From positions 186,001 to 250,000 of the forward strand of contig JAEWPV010000016.1 of NCBI GenBank assembly GCA_023460535.1: a stretch of 64,000 nt of DNA, given 5' to 3'. The position numbers and the translations under genes were made by a program. Shown here piece after piece: positions 8,901 to 18,399 of this stretch. Source of the DNA: Bacillota bacterium. Its GTDB lineage: Bacteria > Bacillota > Clostridia > Oscillospirales > Ruminococcaceae. The notes beneath the pieces were generated by a model. It saw only the letters and a program-made list of their open reading frames with translations, had not been told where the DNA came from and did not search any database. Numbering within the stretch: the first letter of the stretch is position 1; each line of letters begins with the position of its first letter.

Positions 8901-8934
8901 AAACACGTCCGAATTCAGGGCGTGTTTATTTTTT
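8901..8934 (+). terminator. Terminator of araR
   Basis: AAACACGTCC (8901-8910) pairs with GGGCGTGTTT (8918-8927), one wobble, loop GAATTCA, followed by ATTTTTT. It separates araR from the araBAD promoter. Confidence 0.85.
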
Positions 8935-8964
8935 CTATAAATATCCCGCGTTCCTATTGCTTTT

Positions 8965-9009
8965 TTGACCAAATTGTTATATGATGCTTATAAATATGTA
9001 CGTACAACT
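8965..9009 (+). promoter_or_regulatory. araBAD promoter and AraR operator
   Basis: TTGACC (8965-8970), an 18-base spacer and TATAAA (8989-8994) form the promoter. Immediately downstream, ATATGTACGTACAACT (8994-9009), with the perfect core TGTACGTACA (8997-9006), matches the AraR operator known from Bacillus subtilis (ATTTGTACGTACAAAT). It overlaps the expected transcription start, so bound AraR would block initiation; arabinose would relieve it. Confidence 0.85.
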
Positions 9010-9057
9010 TACAGCTCGGCATCAAATGAATAGGGTTTACGGAAAGGAAGTCATATC

Positions 9058-10725
9058 ATGGCGAAATATGCAATCGGCGTAGATTTCGGCACGCTCTCCG
9101 GACGTGCGGTACTCGTAAATGTTCAAACGGGGGAAGAAGTTGCAAGTACAACTTATGAGTATCCCCACGCGGTGATGGATGAGACCCTGCCCGACGGCAC
9201 AAAGCTTGGTGCCGACTGGGCACTGCAGCACCCGACGGATTACCTGGAGGTATTTGCCCATACCATACCCGGTGTGCTGAAGATGGCAAACGTTTCGGCG
9301 CAGGATGTAATCGGTGTTGGCACCGATTTCACGGCGTGTACGGTGCTTCCTGTTAAGGCGGACGGTACTCCGCTGTGCTTCCTTCCCGAATATGTGTCCA
9401 ACCCCCATGCGTATATCAAGCTGTGGAAGCATCATGCGGCGCAAGATAAGGCGAACAAGCTCAATCAAATTGCGGCGGAGATGGGCGAGGATTGGCTCGC
9501 TCGCTACGGCGGTAAAATATCGTCCGAATGGCTGTTTCCCAAGGTGTGGCAGGTGTTGGACGAAGCCCCAGAGATTTATGACGCGGCAGACTACTTCATT
9601 GAAGCGGCCGACTGGGTTATTTGGCAGCTTACGGGTGTGCAGACGCGCAACTCCTGCACCGCCGGCTATAAGGCGATTTGGCATAAGCGCAAGGGATATC
9701 CGGATAAAGAATTCTTTAAAGCACTGGACCCACGGCTTGAAAACGTGGTGGAGGATAAACTGAACTGCCCCATTACACCGCTTGGCTGTAAGGCGGGCGA
9801 GATCACCGAGCTGTCCGCGTCCTTGACGGGGCTTGTACCGGGCACCGCGGTTGCTGTTGGCAACGTGGACGCACACGTGACCGTGCCGGCGGTGGGTATC
9901 GACGGACCGGGTAAGATTCTTGCCATCATGGGCACCTCCACCTGCCATATCCTGCTGGGCACCGAAGAGCGGGAGGTACCCGGCATGTGCGGTGTGGTAG
10001 AGGACGGCGTATACCCCGGCTTCTATGGCTATGAGGCAGGGCAGTCCTGCGTCGGCGACCATTTTGCTTGGTTTATTGATAACTGTCTGCCCGCGTCCTA
10101 TTACGAGGAAGCGAAAAAGCAGGATATGAACATACACAAATATCTGCGCCAGAAGGCGGAAACGCTGGGCGTGGGCGAAAGCGGACTGGTTGCGCTGGAT
10201 TGGTGGAACGGCAATCGCTCGGTGCTGGTGGATGTAGACCTTACCGGCATGATGCTGGGCATGACGTTGCAGACAAAGCCCGAGGAAATCTACCGTGCCC
10301 TGATTGAGGCGACCGCCTACGGTACCAGAAAGATTGTCGAGACGTTTGGCGCAAACGGCGTACCGGTAAACGAGTTCTACGCTTCGGGCGGCATCTCGCA
10401 AAAAGACCCCATGACCATGCAGATCTATGCGGACGTGCTGGGCATACCCGTTAAGATTGCAGGCTCTTTGCAGGGTCCGGCACTTGGCTCGGCTATCTTT
10501 GCCGCGGTTGCGGCGGGCAGCGAACGGGGCGGCTACGACTCCATCTTTGACGGCGCTAAGGTAATGGGCAAGCTCAAGGACGAAATGTACACCCCCATCC
10601 CCGAAAATAAGGCGATGTACGATAAGCTGTATGCCGAATACAGCGTTTTGCACGATTATTTTGGCAGAGGAGCAAACGACGTGATGAAGCGTCTAAAGGA
10701 GATAAAAAAGGCATACAAGGGTTAA
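9058..10725 (+). CDS. araB: L-ribulokinase
   Basis: 555 residues, the usual length for AraB, with GGAAAGGAAG upstream. It is an FGGY-family sugar kinase: N-terminal 'GVDFGTLSGRAVLVN' is the first phosphate-binding motif, 'GVGTDFTACTVLPV' is characteristic of ribulokinases, and 'ASGGISQKDPMTMQIYADVL' near residues 442-461 is the second FGGY signature region. It phosphorylates L-ribulose to L-ribulose 5-phosphate with ATP in the cytoplasm, the second step of arabinose breakdown. araA and araD follow at short spacing, and the AraR operator precedes it, so it is the first gene of an arabinose-inducible operon. Confidence 0.96.
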   Translation: MAKYAIGVDFGTLSGRAVLVNVQTGEEVASTTYEYPHAVMDETLPDGTKLGADWALQHPTDYLEVFAHTIPGVLKMANVSAQDVIGVGTDFTACTVLPVKADGTPLCFLPEYVSNPHAYIKLWKHHAAQDKANKLNQIAAEMGEDWLARYGGKISSEWLFPKVWQVLDEAPEIYDAADYFIEAADWVIWQLTGVQTRNSCTAGYKAIWHKRKGYPDKEFFKALDPRLENVVEDKLNCPITPLGCKAGEITELSASLTGLVPGTAVAVGNVDAHVTVPAVGIDGPGKILAIMGTSTCHILLGTEEREVPGMCGVVEDGVYPGFYGYEAGQSCVGDHFAWFIDNCLPASYYEEAKKQDMNIHKYLRQKAETLGVGESGLVALDWWNGNRSVLVDVDLTGMMLGMTLQTKPEEIYRALIEATAYGTRKIVETFGANGVPVNEFYASGGISQKDPMTMQIYADVLGIPVKIAGSLQGPALGSAIFAAVAAGSERGGYDSIFDGAKVMGKLKDEMYTPIPENKAMYDKLYAEYSVLHDYFGRGANDVMKRLKEIKKAYKG

Positions 10726-10766
10726 CAAACGCGCTGAACGAATGAAAAATGCTAGGAGGCAATTAC

Positions 10767-12248
10767 ATGTCAATCTTAAGTCAATATGAATTTTGGTTTA
10801 TAACAGGCAGCCAGCACCTGTACGGAGAAGAGACCCTACGCCAGGTTGCCGAGCATTCGCAGGCAATGGTAAAGGGATTGGGAGAGAGCAAGGCACTGCC
10901 CTGCAAAATCGTTTACAAACCGGTTGTGAAAACACCCGATGAGATTAGCGAGGTAATCCGCGAGGCAAACCACAGTAAGCAGTGCGCGGGCATTATTACG
11001 TGGATGCACACCTTCTCGCCGTCTAAAATGTGGATTAATGGGCTTGCCATGCTGCAAAAGCCCTACCTGCACCTGCACACCCAGTTTAACCGTCAGATAC
11101 CCAATCTCGGCATCGACATGGACTTTATGAACCTAAACCAGTCTGCACACGGCGACAGAGAGCATGGCTTTATCGGTGCGCGTATGCGTTTGGCGCGCAA
11201 GGTGGTTGTGGGGTATTGGGAAGATGCCGATGTACAGGAGAAGATGGGCGCTTGGATGCGCACCGCCGTTGGCGTTGCGGTAAGCAAGGATTTGAAGGTC
11301 ATGCGCTTTGGCGACAATATGCGTCAGGTAGCGGTAACCGAAGGCGATAAGGTAGAGGCACAGATCAAGCTGGGCTGGCAGGTGAACACCACGGCGGTGG
11401 GCGACCTTGCCGACGCGGCAGCCGCCGTAACCGAAGCGGAGATAGAGGCCGCGTATGCGGATTGCGCCGCGCGCTACAGCATAAATACCGAGGATATCGG
11501 TTCGATAAAGTACCAGCTTCGCGAGGAGATCGCGATGCGCAAGCTGCTGGATGACGGTGGCTGCAAGGCGTTTACCACGAACTTTGAGGATCTGCACGGG
11601 CTTGCGCAGCTGCCCGGGCTTGCCAGCCAGCGCCTGATGGAAGCGGGCTTCGGCTTTGGTGCGGAGGGCGACTGGAAGACCGCCGCGATGGTGCACATTT
11701 TAAAGGCGATGGGCGATGGGCTTGGCGGCGGTGCGACGCTGATGGAGGATTACACCTACGACCTGACCGAAGGCAGCGAGCTGATTTTGGGCGCACATAT
11801 GCTGGAGATCTGCCCGACGGTAGCGGCAGAAAAGCCGAAGGTGGAGGTTCACCCGCTAGGAATAGGCGGAAAGCTGCCCCCCGCACGATTGGTGTTTGAG
11901 GGTAAGGCGGGCAGTGCTGTTGCCGCTTCGCTTATTGACATGGGCGGAAGACTGCGTTTGATTGTGAACGACTGCGAAGCGGTAAAGCCAATTTATGAGA
12001 TGCCCAATCTGCCGGTGGCGCGCCTAATGTGGAAACCCCTGCCCGACCTGAAAACTGCCGCAGAGGCGTGGATTTTGGCAGGCGGCGCACATCATACGGC
12101 GTTTTCCTACGACCTGACGGCCGAGCAGCTGCGCGATTGGGCGGAGATGATGGATATAGAGTTCATCCATATCGGAGAGGATACCGATATCGACACACTC
12201 AAGCAGCAGCTTTTGTTCTCCGATTTGGTTTGGAAGCTGAAGGCGTAG
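10767..12248 (+). CDS. araA: L-arabinose isomerase
   Basis: 493 residues from the ATG at 10767. An in-frame ATG at 10749 lies upstream of the TAGGAGGC ribosome binding site, so it is not the start. The opening 'EFWFITGSQHLYGEETLRQV' is diagnostic of AraA, and 'MDFMNLNQSAHGDREHGFI' is another family block. Metal-binding residues of the family are visible in 'TLMEDYTYDL' and 'LGAHMLEICP', with a further His in 'GGAHHTAFSYDL'. The enzyme converts L-arabinose to L-ribulose using a divalent metal, the first catabolic step. It is the middle gene of the araBAD operon, 41 bases after araB and 29 before araD. Confidence 0.97.
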   Translation: MSILSQYEFWFITGSQHLYGEETLRQVAEHSQAMVKGLGESKALPCKIVYKPVVKTPDEISEVIREANHSKQCAGIITWMHTFSPSKMWINGLAMLQKPYLHLHTQFNRQIPNLGIDMDFMNLNQSAHGDREHGFIGARMRLARKVVVGYWEDADVQEKMGAWMRTAVGVAVSKDLKVMRFGDNMRQVAVTEGDKVEAQIKLGWQVNTTAVGDLADAAAAVTEAEIEAAYADCAARYSINTEDIGSIKYQLREEIAMRKLLDDGGCKAFTTNFEDLHGLAQLPGLASQRLMEAGFGFGAEGDWKTAAMVHILKAMGDGLGGGATLMEDYTYDLTEGSELILGAHMLEICPTVAAEKPKVEVHPLGIGGKLPPARLVFEGKAGSAVAASLIDMGGRLRLIVNDCEAVKPIYEMPNLPVARLMWKPLPDLKTAAEAWILAGGAHHTAFSYDLTAEQLRDWAEMMDIEFIHIGEDTDIDTLKQQLLFSDLVWKLKA

Positions 12249-12277
12249 TGCCATATTTGCTGAAAGGGTAAAAGGAT

Positions 12278-12973
12278 ATGCTCGAACAGTTAAAACAAGA
12301 GGTCTTACAGGCGAATCTTTTGCTGCCAAAATACAATCTCGTCACCTTTACGTGGGGCAATGTGTCCGCGTTGGATAAAGAAACCGGGCTTATTGTAATA
12401 AAGCCCTCTGGTGTGGAGTACGAGCACATGCAGGCGGAGGATATGGTGGTGGTCAACCTACAGGGCGAGGTAATAGAGGGTCGGCTTAAGCCCTCCTCCG
12501 ACACCGCGACGCATCTGGTGCTCTACCGTGCGTTCCCCGAGATTGGCGGGATTGTGCATACCCACTCGCGCTGGGCGACCATCTGGGCGCAGGCGGGGCT
12601 AAGCATCCCCGCGCTTGGAACAACCCACGCGGATTATTTTTACGACGACATCCCCTGCACCCGCCGCATGACGCCCGCCGAGATAGCGGGTGAGTACGAA
12701 CGCGAAACCGGAAACGTAATTGTGGAAACCATACTGGGAAAACCGGTGATGGATACCCCCGCAATCGTCGTAAACAGCCACGGTCCCTTTGTATGGGGTA
12801 AGGACGCCGCAGACGCGGTATACCACGCGGTGGTGCTGGAAGAGATAGCGATGATGGCTTGGCACACAAAGACGCTGAACTACGAAAACACGCGCATGCA
12901 GCAGGAACTGCTGGATAAGCACTATCTTCGCAAGCACGGTAAAAACGCGTATTATGGACAGACTACAACATAA
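12278..12973 (+). CDS. araD: L-ribulose-5-phosphate 4-epimerase
   Basis: 231 residues, the standard length. It belongs to the class II aldolase/AraD family: 'TWGNVSA' and 'KPSGVEY' near the N-terminus bind the phosphate, 'GIVHTHSRWATIWAQAG' carries the first pair of zinc-binding histidines, and 'TTHADYF' and 'SHGPFVWG' complete the site. It converts L-ribulose 5-phosphate to D-xylulose 5-phosphate, which enters the pentose phosphate or phosphoketolase route. It is the last gene of the arabinose operon; a strong terminator begins 21 bases after its stop. Confidence 0.96.
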   Translation: MLEQLKQEVLQANLLLPKYNLVTFTWGNVSALDKETGLIVIKPSGVEYEHMQAEDMVVVNLQGEVIEGRLKPSSDTATHLVLYRAFPEIGGIVHTHSRWATIWAQAGLSIPALGTTHADYFYDDIPCTRRMTPAEIAGEYERETGNVIVETILGKPVMDTPAIVVNSHGPFVWGKDAADAVYHAVVLEEIAMMAWHTKTLNYENTRMQQELLDKHYLRKHGKNAYYGQTTT

Positions 12974-12993
12974 AAGATAATTCGATAATCGGG

Positions 12994-13032
12994 AAAAACT
13001 ATGACAGGACATTGCTCCTGTCATAGTTTTTC
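12994..13032 (+). terminator. araBAD terminator
   Basis: A perfect 16-bp stem, AAAAACTATGACAGGA (12994-13009) with its complement at 13016-13031, loop CATTGC, ends in five T. The A-rich 5' arm means it can work in both directions. Confidence 0.92.
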
Positions 13033-13090
13033 GTGCAAAAAATCGGCGAGCAATCACGTGCCAAATACCTAGATGCATTATACGAATATT

Positions 13091-13119
13091 TTGACACACA
13101 CTGCTTAATTTTGTATAAT
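13091..13119 (+). promoter_or_regulatory. Consensus promoter of the two-component system
   Basis: TTGACA (13091-13096), 17-base spacer and TATAAT (13114-13119) are a perfect sigma-A consensus. The expected start near 13126 leaves a leader of under 20 bases before the response-regulator ATG. No operator-like repeat overlaps it. Confidence 0.85.
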
Positions 13120-13143
13120 TGATTGAGAGTGGAGAGGTTGCGT

Positions 13144-14763
13144 ATGATTAAGGTTTTCTTGGTTGAGGACGAGTTTGTTGTACGGGAAGGCATTAAAAAC
13201 AATATTGATTGGGCGGGTGAGGGCTTTTTATTCTGCGGCGAGGCGGCGGATGGGGAACTTGCCCTGCCTTTGATTCTAAGCGCAAAACCGGATATCGTAA
13301 TAACCGATATCAGCATGCCGTTTATGAATGGGCTGGAGCTCAGCCGCATGATTAGAAATGAACTGCCGTACTGTCGGATTTTGATTCTGAGCGGGCACGA
13401 GGATTTTGCGTATGCCCAAGAGGCCATTCGCATTGGCGTTACACAGTATCTATTAAAGCCTATCAACAGCGCAGAACTGACCGAGGTGATGAAACGGCTT
13501 GCAAAACAAATTCTCGATGAACGGGAGGAGCAGGCCAACTACGAGCGCTATAAACGCGACATGGCGGAAAACGAGCAAAGCTTAAGGCTTAGATTATTTA
13601 ACGAGATTGTGGCAGGCAGCTTGTCAATCTATCAGATATTGGAGAAGGGTCGAGAGCTCGGGTTAAAGCTTAGCGCAAAAAGCTATCAGATTATGCTGCT
13701 TAAGTACAGTCATGCCTCATACGATGAGAGTTTCTCCACCGAGCTACTAACCCTGACCGAGCAGTTTACCCAGCTGAGCGATGCAAAGGAATGCATTATT
13801 CTGTTTGACCGCACCATCGAAGGCTGGGCAATTCTGATTAAGGCGGAGTCGCCCGAACAACTGCGCGTTGAACGAGAAGCATATCTAAAAACGGTTAAGA
13901 GCCTGTTAAGTCGCTACCCAAACGTGAGGTATTTTGGCGGCATCGGTTCGGAGGTTGACCGGCTTACTACACTGACAGAGTCGTTTGAAACCGCCCAACG
14001 CGCGCTGGCACAACGGTTTTTGTCGGAACGCAACGACATTGTCAGCTATGACCCCGCCTCGTCCAAGCAGGAGACCGCAGGGGTGTGTTCGGACATGCAG
14101 GAGCTTGGCAGCCTGGATTTACATATGGTACAGGACTTTTTAAAGGGCGGGGAGACTAGAGAAATTGAATACTTCGTGGATAAGTTCTTAACCAGCATCG
14201 GCAGCTCCAACGAGCGGTCGTTGCTCTTTCGCCAGTATGTATATATGGACATCTATGTAACGACGTTGACGTTTTTAAAGAACATTGGAGAAGAGGAGGC
14301 GCTGCCCGAAGAACCCTTCTCAAGCCCCGAGCAGATGAACGACCTAATCAACAATCCGGAGAAGGCAAAGAATTATTTAATGCGTCTATTTACCGAAGCG
14401 CTAAAGCGGAGAGAGTCGTTGCGTACCAAACGCTACCACCGCATAATTGATCAGGCAAGGGACTATATCAACGAGCATTACAGTAACGAAGACCTTTCTC
14501 TTAACGATGTTGCGGAATATGTGAATATCAGCCCCAGTCATTTCAGCTCGGTATTTAGCCGCGAGACCGGGCAGAGCTTTATTCGATATTTGACCGACCA
14601 GCGTATGGCAAAGGCCAGAGATCTGCTCAAATGCTCCGACCTCCGCTGCTCGGAGATCGGGTCCATGGTCGGGTATAAAGACCCGCACTACTTTTCTTAC
14701 CTGTTTAAAAAAATACACAACTGCTCACCCATGCAATACCGTCGTTCCTCTGAGCCTGTTTAA
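13144..14763 (+). CDS. YesN-type response regulator with AraC-family DNA-binding domain
   Basis: 539 residues from ATG 13144, which follows a GGAGAGG site; an in-frame GTG at 13123 lies upstream of that site. Residues 1-120 are a receiver domain: acidic pocket E8/D9, phosphoacceptor D55 in 'IVITDISMP', and Lys in 'YLLKPIN' near 107. A long middle region resembles the poorly conserved linker of YesN proteins. Residues about 440-535 are an AraC-type double helix-turn-helix ('DVAEYVNISPSHFSSVFSRE', 'VGYKDPHYFSYLFKKI'). The partner kinase is the next gene. Such pairs usually sense an extracellular carbohydrate and switch on its transporter; the binding-protein gene 16334-17368 is the likely target. 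Confidence 0.93.
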   Translation: MIKVFLVEDEFVVREGIKNNIDWAGEGFLFCGEAADGELALPLILSAKPDIVITDISMPFMNGLELSRMIRNELPYCRILILSGHEDFAYAQEAIRIGVTQYLLKPINSAELTEVMKRLAKQILDEREEQANYERYKRDMAENEQSLRLRLFNEIVAGSLSIYQILEKGRELGLKLSAKSYQIMLLKYSHASYDESFSTELLTLTEQFTQLSDAKECIILFDRTIEGWAILIKAESPEQLRVEREAYLKTVKSLLSRYPNVRYFGGIGSEVDRLTTLTESFETAQRALAQRFLSERNDIVSYDPASSKQETAGVCSDMQELGSLDLHMVQDFLKGGETREIEYFVDKFLTSIGSSNERSLLFRQYVYMDIYVTTLTFLKNIGEEEALPEEPFSSPEQMNDLINNPEKAKNYLMRLFTEALKRRESLRTKRYHRIIDQARDYINEHYSNEDLSLNDVAEYVNISPSHFSSVFSRETGQSFIRYLTDQRMAKARDLLKCSDLRCSEIGSMVGYKDPHYFSYLFKKIHNCSPMQYRRSSEPV

Positions 14764-14805
14764 TGTCGGCCAAACAGTTGGTGTTCTATGATGGGAGGAG
14801 ACTGT

Positions 14806-16278
14806 GTGAGAAACACGCTGCTGCGTAAAGCAAGGGATTTTTTCGGCGACTTAAAGCTAAACCGCAAGATTCAGCTTTTTCTAATTCTGATTATTGTGCC
14901 GTTGTTTTGCTTGTTTTTGGTTTTATTTTTAAACATCTATCGATTTAACCAAAACTACGATCTTATCATTGCAAACGCCTCCGAGGCAGGGCGTTTTAGT
15001 ATTAAGTTTAAAGAGGAGTTCGATTATAAGGTTTACCTGTTAATTGCGGGTCATTCCACCTTTGAAGTGGAAAAGCCCTACGAAGCCATCAACGAGGCGC
15101 GCACCATTGTTTCGGCGCTTGTCCAAAACACCAATCATCCCGAAAACAGAAGTCGCGCCGAGATGATTATGAAACTGCTGCAAAACCTAGAGGAGTACAT
15201 GCTGCGCATAGAGCAAAATAAGATTGAGGGCGGGCATTACGACGAGAATATTGCGATATGGGAGAACTACGTACAGCTCGTAACAGGGCTAATCCAGTCC
15301 AATGTGCTAGAGTACGCCTATTACGAAATTCAGGATATGGAGCACCTGCGTGCGCAGGTTTCTGAAGAACTAGACGATATCGTTGTTGTCGGCGCGGGAA
15401 CGTTTGCCGCACTGTTTGTACTGGCACTTTCGATGTCGGTCATCATTCCAAACAGCATTGCCAAGCCCTTACAGTACTTTAACAGCGTTACAAAGCAGGT
15501 GGCAATGGGCGACCTATCGGTACGGGTGCATTCCGTTCATGGGGCGGAGGTAAAAAGTCTTGCATCCTCACTGAACATGATGATAGAAAAGATAGAAAAC
15601 CTGCTGTTAGAGGTACAAAAGGATCAAACCACCCTGCGAGAAGCGGAGCTTGAGCTGTTACAGGCACAGATTAACCCGCACTTTTTATACAACACGCTGG
15701 ACACGATAATCTGGCTGGCGGAGGCGGGCAAGCAGGGTGAGGTGGTAGAGATTGTCGGTGCACTGTCCGACTTCTTTCGAACCTCACTCAACCACGGCAA
15801 CGGGATGTTTGCGCTGCGTGAGGAGGAAAAGCACGTACGCAGCTATCTGCAAATTCAGCAGGTTCGATATCAGGATATACTGGAATATGAGATAACCATA
15901 CCCGAAGCACTTAAGGATGTAATGATGCCAAAGATAACATTGCAGCCGCTTGTAGAAAACGCGCTGTATCACGGCATTAAGAACCGCAGAGGCGGCGGAA
16001 AAATCAGTATTTACGCCAGCGTGGTTGACGATAATGTATGTATTACGGTTGAGGACAACGGAATTGGTATGACGCCGGAACGCTTATTGTCGGTAACGAG
16101 TCAGCTTAACAGAAGAGAAGAGCAGGAACAAAAGCGAAAGCATGATTCCTACGGTCTGTTTAACGTCAGCGAGCGGATAACGCTGAAATTCGGGCAGCAG
16201 TATGGGTTAGTAATCTCCAGCGTATATGGCGAAGGAACCAAGGTGCAGGTTGTTATTCCGCAAATAAAAAGACAATAA
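14806..16278 (+). CDS. YesM-type sensor histidine kinase
   Basis: 490 residues from GTG 14806; GGGAGGAG lies six bases upstream, whereas ATG 14788 would place that site inside the gene. A membrane segment at about 21-44 is followed by an extracellular region of some 140 residues, a second membrane segment near 191-215, and a HAMP linker. The His-kinase domain has 'QINPHFLYNTLDTI' with the phosphorylated His near 300, as in LytS/YesM kinases. The ATPase part has 'PLVENALYHGIKNR' and 'VEDNGIGMTP'. It would phosphorylate the preceding response regulator. The extracellular region has no domain I recognise, so the ligand is unknown; position next to a pentose/hexose-binding lipoprotein suggests a sugar. 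Confidence 0.92.
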   Translation: MRNTLLRKARDFFGDLKLNRKIQLFLILIIVPLFCLFLVLFLNIYRFNQNYDLIIANASEAGRFSIKFKEEFDYKVYLLIAGHSTFEVEKPYEAINEARTIVSALVQNTNHPENRSRAEMIMKLLQNLEEYMLRIEQNKIEGGHYDENIAIWENYVQLVTGLIQSNVLEYAYYEIQDMEHLRAQVSEELDDIVVVGAGTFAALFVLALSMSVIIPNSIAKPLQYFNSVTKQVAMGDLSVRVHSVHGAEVKSLASSLNMMIEKIENLLLEVQKDQTTLREAELELLQAQINPHFLYNTLDTIIWLAEAGKQGEVVEIVGALSDFFRTSLNHGNGMFALREEEKHVRSYLQIQQVRYQDILEYEITIPEALKDVMMPKITLQPLVENALYHGIKNRRGGGKISIYASVVDDNVCITVEDNGIGMTPERLLSVTSQLNRREEQEQKRKHDSYGLFNVSERITLKFGQQYGLVISSVYGEGTKVQVVIPQIKRQ

Positions 16279-16333
16279 AGTATAAACCTGAGCGATACGG
16301 GGTTTACAAATAAAAAGTGGAGGTCAAAATGAG

Positions 16334-17368
16334 ATGAAGCTTTGTAAGACGATAACCGCGGTGGTTATGGTAGTTATGATGCTTGCGGCATTTGCCGGTT
16401 GCGCCAGCATAACGCCTGCACCGGCTTCCGATGTCCCTTCGGCAGACGCACCCACAACCGACGCTAAGGAACTGATTTATGTTGGCTTTGTTCAGGTAGG
16501 TGCGGAGTCTAACTGGCGTATTGCGAACACCCAATCGATGCAGGAGACCTTTACCGAGGCAAACGGTTATAAGTTCGAGATGGTAGATGCTCAGCAGAAA
16601 ACCGAAAAGCAGATTACCGCAATCCGTGATTTCATCCAAAAAGACGTAGATTACATCGTACTTGCTCCGAACACGGAAGCCGGTTGGGATACGGTTCTCG
16701 AAGAAGCCAGAGAGGCAGGCATCCCCGTTATCATCGTTGACCGTATGATCGAGACCACAGACGACACGCTCTTCACCGCTTGGGTTGGCTCCAACTTTAA
16801 GCAGGAAGGCTACGACGCAGTAGCCGCTTTAGAGGGCGCACTCAAAGCAAAGGGCATCGACCCCAACTCCGAGCTTAACATTGTTACCCTGCAGGGAACC
16901 ATGGGCTCCTCCCCGCAAATTGGTCGTACCGATGGCTTTGCCGAGAAGATGACCGCGTTCCCCGGTTGGAAGATGCTTGACAAACAGTCCGGAGACTTCA
17001 CACAGGAAAAAGGTCAGGAAGTTATGCAGTTCTTCCTGGAGTCCTACCCGAACATCGATGTAGTGATTGCCGAGAACGACAACATGGCGTTTGGTGCAGT
17101 GAAAGCAATCAAGGCGGCAGGCAAAACCTGCGGACCCAACGGCGATATCACAATCGTTTCCTTCGACGCTGTTAAGACTGCTTTTGAAGCAATGATCGCC
17201 GGAGACATTGACGTTGAAGTAGAGTGTAACCCGCTTCACGGCCCTCGTGTTGCAAGCTTAATCGAAGCACTTCACGCCGGCAAGTCTGTTGATAAGATTT
17301 CGTATGTAGAGGAAGGTATCTTCTACGCTGCCGATGCCGCTGATATCATGCCATTTCGCGCTTACTAG
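16334..17368 (+). CDS. Sugar-binding lipoprotein, YtfQ/RbsB-like (orphan ABC component)
   Basis: 344 residues with a lipoprotein signal peptide (lipobox 'FAGC', Cys near 23) and GGAGGT upstream. The mature part matches periplasmic-binding proteins of the ribose/galactofuranose class: 'GAESNWRIANTQSMQETF' at the first ligand strand, 'GIPVIIVDRMI' and 'AENDNMAFGAVKAIKAAG'. Such proteins deliver a monosaccharide to CUT2-type permeases. Normally an ATPase and permease follow, but here the next gene is on the opposite strand and its stop codon begins only six bases away. Either the transporter genes were lost or displaced, or the protein feeds the preceding YesM/YesN system as a sensing partner or a transporter encoded elsewhere. 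Confidence 0.88.
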   Translation: MKLCKTITAVVMVVMMLAAFAGCASITPAPASDVPSADAPTTDAKELIYVGFVQVGAESNWRIANTQSMQETFTEANGYKFEMVDAQQKTEKQITAIRDFIQKDVDYIVLAPNTEAGWDTVLEEAREAGIPVIIVDRMIETTDDTLFTAWVGSNFKQEGYDAVAALEGALKAKGIDPNSELNIVTLQGTMGSSPQIGRTDGFAEKMTAFPGWKMLDKQSGDFTQEKGQEVMQFFLESYPNIDVVIAENDNMAFGAVKAIKAAGKTCGPNGDITIVSFDAVKTAFEAMIAGDIDVEVECNPLHGPRVASLIEALHAGKSVDKISYVEEGIFYAADAADIMPFRAY

Positions 17369-17374
17369 TTTTAT

Positions 17375-18355
17375 TTACTTGAAGAATAGAATCATATCTT
17401 TTGGGATAGTGGCATACCAACTGGGAATAACATGTTGCATATTGTTATACCACTGCAGAATTTCTTTTGCTTGATTTTGCATGGTATTAATTTCATCCTG
17501 CCCAAACGGTATAGCCCATGGAATTGAGGAAAGCGTGTTGCATGAAATATACAGTGCCAAGAGTCGCCAAAACAGTAACGGAACCTGGTTATCAAAATAT
17601 CCGTCAACCATTCCAGATGCAAACAGAGGCGTTTTGTGCGCACACCATACGATGCGGTTGAATTCTTCCCAAGGGTCTCCGAAGTCGTATCGGTCAAAAT
17701 CGATGATTTGTAGTTCATTGCGGGTATCAATCATCATATTGCCAATGTGATAATCTCCGTGTTGAAACACTTGTGGACGATTTTTTAGCAGATGGCGATT
17801 GGCGTTAATGTAATCTAAAAACAACTGTCCACTACTGTATTTGATAGGACAATCGAAGTACATTTTTATTTTGCTGTCAATCTTGCCATTAAAACGGATT
17901 TCCCAATCTTCCTGTGTATTCGGCGCAGGGATCGAATGAATCACTTTCAGAATTTGTCCGGCCTTCCTGCCGTAGCGGTACTGCTCGTTATCTGAACGTG
18001 TTGGTATTACGGTCTCTGCATCGCTGCCGTCAATCCAGCTTAGAATAGAATAGGCACCCTCATCACAAAAGCCAAATTCAATTGGTTGACACATAGGAAC
18101 ACCTAGCCTAGATACTTGTTGCATCATTTTAAACATATCTTCACGAGTGGCACTTTTCTCATGTGGGGTAATTCGAAGAAAATGTTTAGTACCATCCTTG
18201 TCGGTTATACAATATTTTTTGTCACATGACCATCCTCTGTCAATGTTCGTTATGATTGCGTAATTACTCACGGACAATGATATCTCTCCCAACCATTCAA
18301 TCTTTAGTGCATTATTCCAATATATATAACAGCCAATTGGTTTGGCTTCTAGCAT
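17375..18355 (-). CDS. Aminoglycoside phosphotransferase-family (APH/kinase-like) protein
   Basis: Up to 326 residues, protein-kinase-like fold of the APH family. 'FLRITPH' holds the ATP-binding lysine or arginine position, 'FQHGDYHIGNMMID' is the catalytic loop with its Asp, and 'IIDFDRYDFGDPWEEF' the metal-binding Asp motif. These enzymes phosphorylate small molecules; many members in Clostridia are not resistance enzymes, so no antibiotic should be assumed. The chosen ATG at 18355 lacks a clear ribosome binding site. A TTG about 84 bases inside, preceded by GGGAGAG, is an alternative start, and would still leave the kinase core. The gene is visibly AT-richer than neighbours and abuts the sugar-binding gene tail to tail. 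Confidence 0.8.
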   Translation of the reverse strand: MLEAKPIGCYIYWNNALKIEWLGEISLSVSNYAIITNIDRGWSCDKKYCITDKDGTKHFLRITPHEKSATREDMFKMMQQVSRLGVPMCQPIEFGFCDEGAYSILSWIDGSDAETVIPTRSDNEQYRYGRKAGQILKVIHSIPAPNTQEDWEIRFNGKIDSKIKMYFDCPIKYSSGQLFLDYINANRHLLKNRPQVFQHGDYHIGNMMIDTRNELQIIDFDRYDFGDPWEEFNRIVWCAHKTPLFASGMVDGYFDNQVPLLFWRLLALYISCNTLSSIPWAIPFGQDEINTMQNQAKEILQWYNNMQHVIPSWYATIPKDMILFFK

Positions 18356-18399
18356 AGAGCTAAAAAGTCGTTTCTACACTTGTAGGCACTGTAACATGT

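Noticed and set aside
9037..10653. 538-codon minus-strand open frame under araB
   Set aside because: Antisense shadow of a clear ribulokinase; His/Arg-rich translation with no recognisable domain and no ribosome binding site.
17375..18355. Aminoglycoside-resistance gene
   Set aside because: APH-type motifs are present, but most members of this family in Clostridia are not resistance enzymes and no resistance-specific features can be read.
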